In this document: one piece after another, positions 1 through 7,471 of the stretch | Layout of the letters: every line of letters begins with the position of its first letter | How positions within the stretch are numbered: the first letter of the stretch is position 1 | NCBI GenBank assembly: GCA_943330925.2 | Contig: CALQJP020000022.1 | Location: 1 to 16,549, forward strand | DNA from: Chryseobacterium gleum | Lineage (GTDB): Bacteria > Bacteroidota > Bacteroidia > Flavobacteriales_D > Sanyastnellaceae | Length of the DNA: 16,549 nt | Direction: 5' to 3' | The notes under the pieces: model-generated | Told to the model about the DNA's origin: nothing | Database searches by the model: none | The model's input: the letters and a program-made list of their open reading frames with translations, nothing else | Position numbers and translations under genes: made by a program

Positions 1-555
1 ATTTCCAATTCTATCGGAAACAGGCGGGATGGGGTAGGCATCGGAATATTGTGTGCGGGCTCGTCCGTTGAAAAGCGAAAGTTGTCCCTCCATGCGATGC
101 AGAGCGCCAAACATCACCGGAATTCGATGCGCCTCTGTAAATCTGCCTATTTCATACCGCGCAACAAAATTGTCGGTGCAGTCTGCAATCAAATCGACAC
201 CGACTGTAATTTCTGCCAATTGCCCGAAGTCTACTTTTTCCACTATACTCTTCACCTGGAGCTCGGGGTATAGAGCCTTCAATTTCGCGCAGGCCGCTTC
301 CGCCTTATAAGAGCCACAATCGTGAATACCAAAAAGCACTTGTCGGTGAATGTTCTGAATTTCTACTCGGTCGAAATCAGCTAATGTTAATTTTCCTATG
401 CCTGCCGCAGCGAGGTATTGCACAACAGGGTGTCCGAGTCCGCCAATGCCGACGACGAGCACATGCGCCTTTTTAAGCATCAGTTGCTGCTGCTCCCCGA
501 AACCGGGTAGTCGCAGTTGACGGTCGAATTGGGCTTTTTCGGTTGTGCTCAGCAT
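1..555 (-). CDS. ThiF/MoeB/HesA-family adenylyltransferase (E1-like), 3' end off the window
   Basis: Reading the minus strand from ATG 555 gives 185 open codons to the window edge, so the C-terminal part is missing. Visible in order: an N-terminal R-Q-x-x-L-P-G-F-G segment (about 12-20), the Rossmann nucleotide-binding loop GIGGLG (36-41), an acidic strand end ADFD (59-62), N-I-H-R-Q-V-L-F (68-75) with Arg71, Lys84 in the region of the family's catalytic lysine, and C-T-D-N-F (126-130) with Asp128. These are the ATP-binding and adenylation residues of enzymes that adenylate the C-terminal glycine of ThiS, MoaD or similar sulfur carriers. The Cys-x-x-Cys zinc sites and any rhodanese domain would lie beyond the edge, so thiamine and molybdopterin roles cannot be separated. 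No neighbour helps: the next gene, acpP, is divergent. Family is near certain; substrate is unknown. Confidence 0.93.
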   Translation of the reverse strand, partial: MLSTTEKAQFDRQLRLPGFGEQQQLMLKKAHVLVVGIGGLGHPVVQYLAAAGIGKLTLADFDRVEIQNIHRQVLFGIHDCGSYKAEAACAKLKALYPELQVKSIVEKVDFGQLAEITVGVDLIADCTDNFVARYEIGRFTEAHRIPVMFGALHRMEGQLSLFNGRARTQYSDAYPIPPVSDRIGN

Positions 556-713
556 TGCGCCTTTTATGGATGTATGCACCGGCAAAGTAATTCGATTCTT
601 CCGGGCTTTTGGTTGAAAACCGGCTTGCATCAGGAGTACGAGGAGTGGTTTCAGTGCTTATATGGTTGAAAAACAGTGTATTGATTCGCGGTGTGGATTG
701 GGCAGAAAAAAAA

Positions 714-744
714 CTTGGCAATCCCTCAAAAAAACATACTTTTG
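714..744 (+). promoter_or_regulatory. Bacteroidota-type promoter for acpP-fabF-rnc
   Basis: A -33-like CTTG (714-717) is followed by a 19-nt spacer and an exact -7 box TAnnTTTG (TACTTTTG, 737-744). This matches the TTTG-N19-21-TAnnTTTG layout known for the primary sigma factor of Bacteroidota. Transcription would start near 749-752, leaving an A/T-rich leader of roughly 25 nt without a Shine-Dalgarno sequence before the acpP ATG at 777. The start site is predicted, not measured. Confidence 0.7.
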
Positions 745-776
745 CCCCGTTTTAAATCATTTAATACCTATAAAAC

Positions 777-1013
777 ATGTCAGACGTAGCAAAGAAAGTG
801 ACCGCCATCATCGTTGACAAACTTGGCGTTGAAGAAGCAGAAGTAACTCGTGAGGCTAGCTTCACCAACGATTTGGGTGCGGACTCTTTGGATACCGTGG
901 AGCTTATCATGGAATTCGAAAAGGAATTCAATATTGCCATCCCGGACGATCAAGCCGAGAAAATTGCCACCGTTGGTCAGGCAATCGACTATATCGAAGG
1001 ACACGCGAAGTAA
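777..1013 (+). CDS. acpP: Acyl carrier protein
   Basis: A 78-residue acidic protein, the usual ACP length. It carries the phosphopantetheine attachment motif D-S-L at 36-38 (Ser37) inside LGADSLDTVEL. Ser37 is the residue modified by holo-ACP synthase, and the arm carries growing acyl chains in type II fatty-acid synthesis in the cytoplasm. The four-helix pattern and the C-terminal region (about 56-78, IPDDQAEKIATV) are standard. The next gene, fabF, starts 24 nt after the stop, an acpP-fabF pairing found across bacteria, so the two are probably one transcript from the promoter at 714-744. The ATG at 777 is the only sensible start: the MSDVAKKV N-terminus aligns with the family. Confidence 0.98.
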   Translation: MSDVAKKVTAIIVDKLGVEEAEVTREASFTNDLGADSLDTVELIMEFEKEFNIAIPDDQAEKIATVGQAIDYIEGHAK

Positions 1014-1037
1014 TTCACGTTTTAAATACTAATAGTT

Positions 1038-2288
1038 ATGCAGCTCAAGAGGGTAGTTATTACAGGTCTTGGAGCGCTGACGCCGCTAGGTAATAATCTC
1101 AACGATTATTGGAGCGGGCTTGTCAATGGGGTAAGCGGGGCCAGCCTGATTACCCGATTTGACGCGTCTAAATTCAAGACCCAATTCGCTTGCGAACTGA
1201 AAAACTTCAACGTCGAAGATCACATCGACCGCAAAGAAGCAAGGCGAATGGATCCTTACACGCACTACGCTTTGGTAGTCGCTAAGGAGGCCATTCACGA
1301 CGCGGGAATGGATCTTGAGAAAATCAACAAGGACCGGGTTGGTGTAATTTGGGGTTCCGGCATCGGCGGCCTGCTAACGTTCCAGGAGGAATGCATGGCC
1401 TATGGCCGAGGCGATGGCACCCCACGATTCAACCCTTTCTTCATACCCAAGATGATTGCTGATATTGCTTCAGGGCATATTTCAATCAACTATGGATTCA
1501 GAGGTCCCAACTATACCACAACATCGGCTTGCGCTTCATCCAACAATGCGATGATTGATGCATTCAACTACATACGGTTGGGTAAATCAGACATCATTTT
1601 GACCGGAGGTTCAGAAGCCGCAATAACAGAGGCGGGTGTTGGCGGATTTAACGCATGCAAAGCGCTTTCGGAAAACAACGAGAACTACAAGACCGCATCA
1701 AGACCGTTCGACGTAACCCGCGACGGGTTTGTGCTCGGTGAAGGTGCGGGCTGTTTGATTTTGGAAGAGTACGAGCATGCGAAGGCACGCGGTGCGAAAA
1801 TCTATTGCGAAGTAATGGGTGGTGGCTTGAGTGCAGATGCATACCACATCACAGCACCACACCCTGAAGGGTTGGGAGCAAAGCTGGTAATGCGTCACGC
1901 ATTGGAAGATGCGGGCATGACGCCTGAAGATATCGACTACATCAACGTGCACGGTACTTCTACTCCGCTGGGTGATGTGCAGGAAGCGCGAGCCATCCAA
2001 AGCATATTCGGCGAGCATGCCTACAATGTGAACATATCCAGTACCAAGTCAATGACAGGTCATTTGTTGGGTGCTGCCGGTGCAATCGAAGCTATTGCCG
2101 CCATTATGGCAATCAAACACGGCATTGTTCCACCAACAATCAACTTCGCAAACCCGGATCCTGAGCTCGACCCAAAACTGAATTTTACGTTCAATAAAGC
2201 GCAGCATCGCACGGTGAACGTTGTAATGAGCAACACCTTCGGTTTCGGCGGTCACAATACTTCAGCTATCTTCAGAAAGTTGGAATGA
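1038..2288 (+). CDS. fabF: Beta-ketoacyl-ACP synthase II
   Basis: A 416-residue thiolase-fold condensing enzyme of full KAS II length. The catalytic Cys165 lies in T-T-S-A-C-A-S-S. The two active-site histidines are His305 (VHGTSTPLGD) and His342 (TGHLLGAAG), with Lys337 in STKSMTGH. The C-terminal N-T-F-G-F-G-G-H-N glycine-rich loop is present. The enzyme condenses acyl-enzyme with malonyl-ACP to elongate fatty acids. It sits 24 nt after acpP, which supplies its ACP substrate, and its stop overlaps the rnc start by 4 nt (ATGA), so rnc expression is probably translationally coupled. No Shine-Dalgarno is visible before the ATG. KAS II is preferred over KAS I because the catalytic triad context and pairing with acpP match FabF. 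Confidence 0.97.
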   Translation: MQLKRVVITGLGALTPLGNNLNDYWSGLVNGVSGASLITRFDASKFKTQFACELKNFNVEDHIDRKEARRMDPYTHYALVVAKEAIHDAGMDLEKINKDRVGVIWGSGIGGLLTFQEECMAYGRGDGTPRFNPFFIPKMIADIASGHISINYGFRGPNYTTTSACASSNNAMIDAFNYIRLGKSDIILTGGSEAAITEAGVGGFNACKALSENNENYKTASRPFDVTRDGFVLGEGAGCLILEEYEHAKARGAKIYCEVMGGGLSADAYHITAPHPEGLGAKLVMRHALEDAGMTPEDIDYINVHGTSTPLGDVQEARAIQSIFGEHAYNVNISSTKSMTGHLLGAAGAIEAIAAIMAIKHGIVPPTINFANPDPELDPKLNFTFNKAQHRTVNVVMSNTFGFGGHNTSAIFRKLE

Positions 2289-3004
2289 GTTGGCTGAGCT
2301 CGCTTTTCAAGCGTAAAAAAGTTAACCCTGAAATACAGGCCTTCGTTAAGAGGGCCTTTGGTTTTTCTCCATCAGACACGGCCGTGTATGAGCAGGCTCT
2401 GCGTCACAGCTCGGCTGCAACGAAAATTCGTCCCGGTTTAAAAAACAGCAACGAACGCCTGGAGTTTCTGGGCGACGCCATCATCGACTCTGTGGTAGCA
2501 CACTACTTGTACACCAAGTATCCGATGCTACCTGAGGGTGAGCTTACGAAAATGAAAAGCAAGGTGGTGCGTCGCGAAAACCTGAACATGATTGGATACA
2601 CGTTGCGAATTCATGAGCTGCTTCACCTCAACCTGGGCAGGCAAGACATGCACGACTCCATCGTAGGCAATGCACTGGAAGCAGTAGTAGGGGCGCTCTA
2701 CCTGGACCGAGGCTTCAACACCACACGCGATATTGTGCTCCGACTGTTGAAGCAACATGGACTCGATACACGCGTGCACGACGATATCGATTACAAAAGC
2801 AAGCTGCACGAATGGTGTCAGAAAAATAAACGAACGCTTCAATTCAAGGTTGTCGCTCATCGCAACGAAGGAGGTGCCAGTTATTACAAAATCGCCTTGC
2901 TAATCGATGATGAGGAGTATGGCATCGGGGATGGCGGCGCGAAAAAGTCGGCAGAGCAGAAGGCAGCCAAAAAGGCCTGCGAGAAGATATTCGATTCGAA
3001 GTAA
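2285..3004 (+). CDS. rnc: Ribonuclease III
   Basis: A 239-residue protein with an RNase III domain (about 15-165) followed by a double-stranded RNA-binding domain (about 168-237, ending GGAKKSAEQKAAKKACE). The family signature N-E-R-L-E-F-L-G-D is at 56-64 and supplies Glu57, Glu60 and Asp64. In the second metal-binding segment the sequence reads G-N-A-L-E, so Asn129 stands where E. coli has Asp114, while Glu132 matches the catalytic Glu117. RNase III cleaves double-stranded RNA in rRNA and mRNA processing. The ATG overlaps the fabF stop as ATGA, and the order acpP-fabF-rnc suggests one operon. The basic N-terminus (residues 9-12) is longer than in E. coli. Confidence 0.96.
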   Translation: MSWLSSLFKRKKVNPEIQAFVKRAFGFSPSDTAVYEQALRHSSAATKIRPGLKNSNERLEFLGDAIIDSVVAHYLYTKYPMLPEGELTKMKSKVVRRENLNMIGYTLRIHELLHLNLGRQDMHDSIVGNALEAVVGALYLDRGFNTTRDIVLRLLKQHGLDTRVHDDIDYKSKLHEWCQKNKRTLQFKVVAHRNEGGASYYKIALLIDDEEYGIGDGGAKKSAEQKAAKKACEKIFDSK

Positions 3005-3058
3005 TTGAACTCAGCGTGCACTTTCAATACCACTAACTTGCAAAAAAATCAATAGGCT

Positions 3059-4252
3059 ATGTATACCCGATTTCAAGAACATCTGGCAGCTGAACTCAAG
3101 GCAATTGAGGAAGCGGGTCTGTATAAACGTGAGCGAATTATTACAACCCCTCAGGGAGCTGTAATCAAGACCTCCGATGGTAAGGAAGTGCTTAATTTCT
3201 GCGCAAACAATTACCTCGGATTGTCGTCGCACCCGCTTGTACTTGAGGCAGCAAAGCGTGCAATCGATACGCACGGATTCGGCATGAGCAGTGTTCGTTT
3301 TATCTGCGGTACTCAGGACATACACAAAGAGCTTGAGCAGAAAATTGCCGATTTTCTGCATACGGAAGACACCATTCTCTACGCGGCAGCATTTGATGCC
3401 AATGGCGGTGTATTTGAGCCTCTTTTGAACGAACAGGATGCCATTATCAGCGACTCCCTCAATCACGCTTCGATCATTGATGGTGTGCGCCTGTGCAAAG
3501 CCATGCGCTATCGGTACAGCAACAACGATATGGCCGATTTGGAAAAGCAGTTGCAAGACGCCACTGCAGCGGGCGCACGTTTCAAGTTAATTGTGACGGA
3601 TGGAGTTTTCTCAATGGATGGCTATGTTGCGCAACTCGATAAGATTTGCGACTTAGCGGATAAGTACGATGCGATGGTGATGGTCGATGAGTGCCATGCT
3701 ACGGGATTCATTGGTAAGACAGGCCGTGGAACTATTGAGTTGAAGAACGTATTGGGTCGCGTCGATATCATTACAGGAACCCTTGGAAAGGCGCTCGGCG
3801 GTGCCATGGGTGGCTTCACAACGGGCAGAAAGGAAATCATTGAATTGTTGCGCCAGCGATCACGCCCGTATTTGTTTTCCAATTCGCTTGCCCCGAGCAT
3901 CGTTGGAGCAAGCATTGCCGTATTCGATTTGTTGAGCAGCACAACTGAACTGCGCGATAAACTCGAAACGAATATTCATCGCTTCAAGGAAGGTATCAAG
4001 GCTGCCGGATTCGATATCAAAGACGGCGATTCGGCCATTGTTCCGGTAATGCTGTATGATGCGAAACTCTCACAGGTATTCGCCGATAAATTATTGCAGG
4101 AAGGCATTTATGTCATCGGTTTCTTCTTCCCGGTTGTGCCGAAAGAACAAGCGCGCATACGCGTTCAGTTGTCGGCTGCACACGACCTTGAACACATCGA
4201 TAAAGCAGTAGCGGCATTCACCAAGGTGGGCAAAGAGCTGGGGGTAATTTAG
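3059..4252 (+). CDS. kbl: Glycine C-acetyltransferase (2-amino-3-ketobutyrate CoA ligase)
   Basis: A 397-residue PLP enzyme of the alpha-oxoamine synthase family, nearly identical in length to E. coli Kbl (398). The Schiff-base lysine is Lys244 in TGTLGKALGGAMGG. His136 (SLNHAS), Asp210 and His213 (VDECHATG) are the PLP-contacting residues, and the N-terminal NFCANNYLGLSSHP (47-60) fits Kbl rather than BioF or HemA. It cleaves 2-amino-3-ketobutyrate with CoA to glycine and acetyl-CoA, the second step of threonine breakdown. Threonine dehydrogenase (tdh), its usual partner, is not adjacent. A DAO-type oxidoreductase follows 9 nt later. The 54-nt gap before the ATG has no clean TAnnTTTG box, so read-through from rnc is possible. 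Confidence 0.93.
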   Translation: MYTRFQEHLAAELKAIEEAGLYKRERIITTPQGAVIKTSDGKEVLNFCANNYLGLSSHPLVLEAAKRAIDTHGFGMSSVRFICGTQDIHKELEQKIADFLHTEDTILYAAAFDANGGVFEPLLNEQDAIISDSLNHASIIDGVRLCKAMRYRYSNNDMADLEKQLQDATAAGARFKLIVTDGVFSMDGYVAQLDKICDLADKYDAMVMVDECHATGFIGKTGRGTIELKNVLGRVDIITGTLGKALGGAMGGFTTGRKEIIELLRQRSRPYLFSNSLAPSIVGASIAVFDLLSSTTELRDKLETNIHRFKEGIKAAGFDIKDGDSAIVPVMLYDAKLSQVFADKLLQEGIYVIGFFFPVVPKEQARIRVQLSAAHDLEHIDKAVAAFTKVGKELGVI

Positions 4253-4261
4253 ACGAAGTTG

Positions 4262-5329
4262 ATGGGGCAATTGCGCGCACCTGCTGAGGAGAAATCCATT
4301 ATTCGAATTGTTGGACAGGGATTGGCCGGCAGCATATTGGCGCTGCGTCTTCACGATTTGGGTTATCGCGTGTGCGTTCACGATAATGGCTATCGCACTT
4401 CGTCAAGCAGAATTGCAGCCGGCATGTGGAATCCGCTTTCTTTCGTCAATCTGAAGCGCAGTTGGTTGGTCAACGAGTTATTGCCGGAATTGGATAAAAC
4501 GTATACTCACCTCGAGCAAAAGTTAAATTGCTCGTTCTTTCATCCGAAGGCTCTGCTTCGCATTTTTCCCGACGCCGGAGCAGCGAACTTATGGGATGAA
4601 AAAGCAATTCACCCTGAGGTTGCTCCCTTCATTGATTCATTTATGCTGGAAGATGTCGATCAGCACTTTAATACACCGCATGGAAGCGGAGTCGTGAAGG
4701 GTGCAGGCTGGCTCGATTTGCCGAAGCTTCTCGACGCGACTCGTTCATTTTTTCAAAAGCAGCAAGCCTTTGAAGAGCATGAAGTAACCTCAGCAGAAAT
4801 AATCAATTGGCTCGAGCATGGTGATTATGTGATCCAATGTACTGGCTGGAAGCCAATGGCCGATAGTCATTGGAGCTATTTGCCTATTCATACCAACAAG
4901 GGACAGGTAATGACGCTGAAGATTGAAGGACTCACTGAAGCGTATATGTCCAATTTCGGAAAGTTCTTGATTCCATTGGGCAATGGTCTTTTCCGCTCGG
5001 GCTCAACCTATGAGCACGGCGCTCTCGATGCGTTGCCTTCAGATGCAGCCCATGAAATTTTGGACGATGTTCAAGAAAGCGTGAAGCATCCATTTTCAGT
5101 GATTGACCACAAAGCCGGATTCAGACCCACAACCATCGACCGTCAACCTGCGTTGGGCATGCACGAAACACATGTCAGACTGGGTGTTCTGAACGGGTTC
5201 GGTTCGCGCGGGGTGATGCTCGTTCCGTTTTTTGTCAATCACCTAATAGATCATCTTGTGAACGGAACGCCCATTATGAAAGAAGTCGATTGGAGGCGCT
5301 TTGAACAACGCCGCCGCAAAGCACAATAG
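4262..5329 (+). CDS. FAD-dependent oxidoreductase, DAO family
   Basis: A 355-residue protein with an N-terminal FAD-binding Rossmann motif G-Q-G-L-A-G (18-23), followed by S-S-S-R-I-A-A-G-M-W-N-P, the conserved segment after the first beta-alpha-beta unit in D-amino-acid-oxidase-like flavoproteins. The C-terminal G-V-L-N-G-F-G-S-R-G with a following P resembles the family's FAD-contacting end. No signal peptide is seen. Enzymes of this fold oxidise amines or amino acids (glycine oxidase, ThiO, DadA) or hydroxy acids; the substrate cannot be read from this sequence. The start is ATG 4262, 9 nt after kbl; a TTG directly upstream (4259) is also in frame but less likely. Tight spacing suggests a shared transcript with kbl and perhaps a role in glycine or amino-acid metabolism, an inference only. 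Confidence 0.8.
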   Translation: MGQLRAPAEEKSIIRIVGQGLAGSILALRLHDLGYRVCVHDNGYRTSSSRIAAGMWNPLSFVNLKRSWLVNELLPELDKTYTHLEQKLNCSFFHPKALLRIFPDAGAANLWDEKAIHPEVAPFIDSFMLEDVDQHFNTPHGSGVVKGAGWLDLPKLLDATRSFFQKQQAFEEHEVTSAEIINWLEHGDYVIQCTGWKPMADSHWSYLPIHTNKGQVMTLKIEGLTEAYMSNFGKFLIPLGNGLFRSGSTYEHGALDALPSDAAHEILDDVQESVKHPFSVIDHKAGFRPTTIDRQPALGMHETHVRLGVLNGFGSRGVMLVPFFVNHLIDHLVNGTPIMKEVDWRRFEQRRRKAQ

Positions 5330-5334
5330 ACCGA

Positions 5335-5853
5335 CTATTTGCCCTGTGTTCCGCCCTGAGGACCTCCCTTCAAAGTAGCTATGTCGCGGTCGAAAAAGTA
5401 AAGAGCCCCTTTGTCGTTTCCTATCAAGTTGAGCTGATCGATAATGTGATGCGCCAGCGTTTCTTCCTCTATTTGCTCACTCACATACCACTGCATGAAG
5501 TTGTGGGTTGTGTAATCTTTTTCCTTCAGACAAACATCCACAACATTGTTGATTGCTGCGGTTACGTTGTGCTCATGAGAAAGCAATAAATTGAAAATGT
5601 TTTGCAGGTTTTTGAACTCCTTTTCGGGTTGATTAATGCTTGGGATAATTGCTTTACCACCGCGGTCGTTCACAAACTTGATGAGCTTCAACATGTGCAT
5701 ACGTTCTTCGTCGCTGTGAGCATAGAGAAACGTGCTAGCACCCGGATAGCCATGGATTTCAGCCCATGAGGCCATAGCCAGGTATGCGTGAGAGCTGTCG
5801 GCTTCAACTTTGATTTGATCGTTGAGTGCTTTTTCTACTTTTTTGTTGAGCAT
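5335..5853 (-). CDS. ftnA: Non-heme ferritin, bacterial FtnA type
   Basis: A 172-residue four-helix-bundle iron-storage protein whose residue numbers match E. coli FtnA closely: Glu17, Glu50 and His53 form the first iron site, with Glu94, Gln127, Glu129 and Glu130 available for the second and third sites. The ferroxidase centre is therefore complete, so the protein should oxidise Fe(II) and store it in a 24-subunit cytoplasmic shell. The open frame extends 11 codons upstream, but ATG 5853 gives the conserved MLNKKVEKALNDQI start and lies just downstream of a -7 box. The C-terminal GGPQGGTQGK tail is a short Gly/Gln extension. The gene converges on the FAD oxidoreductase with a 5-nt gap and diverges from the yfiR-like operon. 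Confidence 0.95.
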   Translation of the reverse strand: MLNKKVEKALNDQIKVEADSSHAYLAMASWAEIHGYPGASTFLYAHSDEERMHMLKLIKFVNDRGGKAIIPSINQPEKEFKNLQNIFNLLLSHEHNVTAAINNVVDVCLKEKDYTTHNFMQWYVSEQIEEETLAHHIIDQLNLIGNDKGALYFFDRDIATLKGGPQGGTQGK

Positions 5854-5873
5854 GATGCGGATTTTTGAGGAAA

Positions 5874-5881
5874 CAAATGTA
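5874..5881 (-). promoter_or_regulatory. -7 promoter box upstream of ferritin
   Basis: The minus strand reads TACATTTG, an exact TAnnTTTG match, ending 20 nt before the ferritin ATG at 5853. Transcription would begin near 5866-5870 with a leader of about 13-17 nt. No good TTTG -33 element is found at the expected spacing, so the site may be weak or activator-dependent. Its position also supports ATG 5853 rather than the longer open frame, whose start at 5886 lies upstream of this box. Confidence 0.5.
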
Positions 5882-5988
5882 ACCACGTTTGGTTTGAGCG
5901 TTGGCCCCGATTTTTTCTACCCGGTTCATCAACATTCAGTGGTTCATTATCGGGGAGCGTATGTCTCTTCAAGCTGCCGACACCTCAA

Positions 5989-5996
5989 TAGCTTTG
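5989..5996 (+). promoter_or_regulatory. -7 promoter box for the yfiR-like operon
   Basis: TAGCTTTG exactly matches TAnnTTTG and ends only 7 nt before the ATG at 6004. With the usual spacing, transcription would begin at about 6000-6004, making the first mRNA of the operon leaderless or nearly so. No TTTG appears at the normal -33 spacing (the bases there read TCTT). The prediction depends on ATG 6004 being the real start. Confidence 0.45.
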
Positions 5997-6003
5997 GAAG
6001 TCG

Positions 6004-6546
6004 ATGGTTTTGGTAATTAGAAAATACCTGTGTGGCTTGTGTTGCTTGGCAGCGCTGCTGTTAAGTGCATGCAGCATTTTTGGCCAAACCATTCCCGCCG
6101 ACAACACCGTTGCTATCATTCGAGCGAATTATTTGTACCAGTTTGCCAATAACAGCGATTGGCCTGCAGAAAACAAGAAGGGGCCTTTTGTCGTCGGAGT
6201 TGTTGGCAATAGCGATGTCTTTGATATCATGGTCGCCAAGTATGCTTCTAAACCAATAGGAAGTCAGTTGCTCACGGTGATAGGAGCGAATGAAGTGGCT
6301 ACAGCTCCGCATGTGCACGTGCTTTTTGTGGATCGGTCGAAAAAGGCTGAGCTGGCAAAGTACACACATGATCTGCGTGGAGTCAGCACGTTGATTGTGA
6401 CCAACTGGGAAGGCGCATTGGCGCAAGGTGCGCACATCAATTTTCTATCTATAGACGGATCGATTCGATTTGAAATGAATAAACCGGGCATGCTCGCATC
6501 ATCCATAACACCTGGAGTAAAAATATTACAATGGGCAATTCAATAA
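6004..6546 (+). CDS. YfiR-like (DUF4154) exported protein, probable lipoprotein
   Basis: A 180-residue protein with a hydrophobic signal (about 7-22) ending in the lipobox L-S-A-C (20-23), so it is likely lipidated at Cys23 and exported. The rest follows the YfiR/DUF4154 pattern: Y-L-Y-Q-F-A-N-N-S-D-W-P near the mature start, F-V-V-G-V-V-G-N-S, a central V-H-V-L-F-V-D, then G-A-H-I-N-F, I-R-F-E-M-N and a C-terminal S-S-I-T-P-G-V-K-I-L. In Pseudomonas, YfiR is a periplasmic inhibitor of the HAMP-containing diguanylate cyclase YfiN. Here it is the first gene of an operon ending in a HAMP-SpoIIE phosphatase, so it may gate that receptor. No cysteine occurs after Cys23, so the disulfides of P. 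aeruginosa YfiR cannot form. It overlaps the next gene by 16 nt. Confidence 0.82.
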   Translation: MVLVIRKYLCGLCCLAALLLSACSIFGQTIPADNTVAIIRANYLYQFANNSDWPAENKKGPFVVGVVGNSDVFDIMVAKYASKPIGSQLLTVIGANEVATAPHVHVLFVDRSKKAELAKYTHDLRGVSTLIVTNWEGALAQGAHINFLSIDGSIRFEMNKPGMLASSITPGVKILQWAIQ

Positions 6547-7466
6547 TCTACCGCATATCGGTGAGCTCCTTGCTCGCAATGCTGCTTTGCCTTGCAGGGC
6601 AGGCACAACAGCTGCCCATCACCAATGAAGCTGCGCGCCTTTGTCAGCAATTGCAGCTCGATGCCGCGCTCGAAAAAAGCATGGAATCACTCAACGACAA
6701 GTCGGAATCGGCTGATGCGTATGCTTGGTATGTAAACGGATTTGTGTTGAAGGAAATCTACAAGCAGCGTGAATATGGCTTGCGCAATAGCTTGCTGCGA
6801 TCGGCTGCCATGAAGTCATTTGCTACTTCTACGGAAAAGAAGAATGCGCAGCAGCATCTATCCATGGCGCGACTTGCTATGAAATACCTTGCTTCAACGT
6901 ATTACAACGATGCATTGCAAGCTGCTCAATCCATTGCAGAAGGAGGAGAGCAGGAGGCCCAGACACTGTTCGTGGAATTTGAAAAATGGATGCCTATCGC
7001 AGAGCCGGGCATATCGATGACGGGCTATAGAAAGGAATTCACCAAATCTATTGGTCAACGATATTTCAGCCTTTGGCAGCTCGACACGGAGAACAGTGAA
7101 AACCGCGATAAAGCCATTGCGCAATACGAGAAAATTCTAAAGCTTGATTCCTCCGATGTGGATGCGTATTACAACCTTTCTGTCATTCATTACAACCAGG
7201 CTGTATTCATGTATCGAAAGATTGATCATGAAACGGATTTGTTCGATATGATGACTATACAGGAAGCGGCTGCAAAACTCATTCGTGAGAAGGCGCTGCC
7301 GCTCATGGACAAGGCATATGAACTGTCACCTGAAAAGGGAGAGGTTGTGCACGGCAAGATAATTCTGCATCGAGCCCTGGACCATGAAAAGGATGTTGAA
7401 TATTTCAAAAATGAAATAAGCAGATTAATCCGTGAAGGGAAAATCAAGGCGGAGCAACAGAAGTAA
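6531..7466 (+). CDS. Exported TPR-containing protein
   Basis: A 311-residue protein with a signal peptide (about 1-25, hydrophobic core SSLLAMLLCLAG, likely cleaved after GQA). The mature part is almost entirely helical and charged. The clearest TPR unit is near 193-226, with D-K-A-I-A-Q-Y-E-K-I-L and N-L-S-V-I-H-Y-N-Q-A; weaker TPR-like helices occur at about 62-130 and 245-285. TPR proteins act as binding scaffolds; no enzymatic motif is visible. The ATG at 6531 lies inside the end of the yfiR-like gene (16-nt overlap), and its stop is 5 nt before the GTG of the SpoIIE gene, so the three are very probably co-translated. It could be an extracytoplasmic adaptor between the YfiR-like protein and the receptor, which is inference. 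The exact family is not recognised. Confidence 0.8.
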   Translation: MGNSIIYRISVSSLLAMLLCLAGQAQQLPITNEAARLCQQLQLDAALEKSMESLNDKSESADAYAWYVNGFVLKEIYKQREYGLRNSLLRSAAMKSFATSTEKKNAQQHLSMARLAMKYLASTYYNDALQAAQSIAEGGEQEAQTLFVEFEKWMPIAEPGISMTGYRKEFTKSIGQRYFSLWQLDTENSENRDKAIAQYEKILKLDSSDVDAYYNLSVIHYNQAVFMYRKIDHETDLFDMMTIQEAAAKLIREKALPLMDKAYELSPEKGEVVHGKIILHRALDHEKDVEYFKNEISRLIREGKIKAEQQK

Positions 7467-7471
7467 ACAAC

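Noticed and set aside
583..590. Plus CAAAGTAA as a minus-strand -7 box for the ThiF-type gene
   Set aside because: One mismatch to the box and no matching -33 element at the right spacing; not strong enough to annotate.
473..721. 82-codon minus-strand open frame spanning the ThiF start and its upstream region
   Set aside because: It overlaps the ThiF-type gene in another frame, and its Ser/Thr/Arg-rich translation matches no family.
2285..2288. Frameshift or fusion between fabF and rnc
   Set aside because: The ATGA overlap is a normal start-stop overlap; both proteins are full length.
3034..3041. TAACTTGC upstream of kbl as a -7 box
   Set aside because: Two mismatches to TAnnTTTG and no paired -33 element, so kbl may rely on read-through.
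3011..3556. 181-codon open frame on the minus strand across kbl
   Set aside because: It lies antisense inside the well-supported kbl gene, has no recognisable domain and reflects codon bias of the sense gene.
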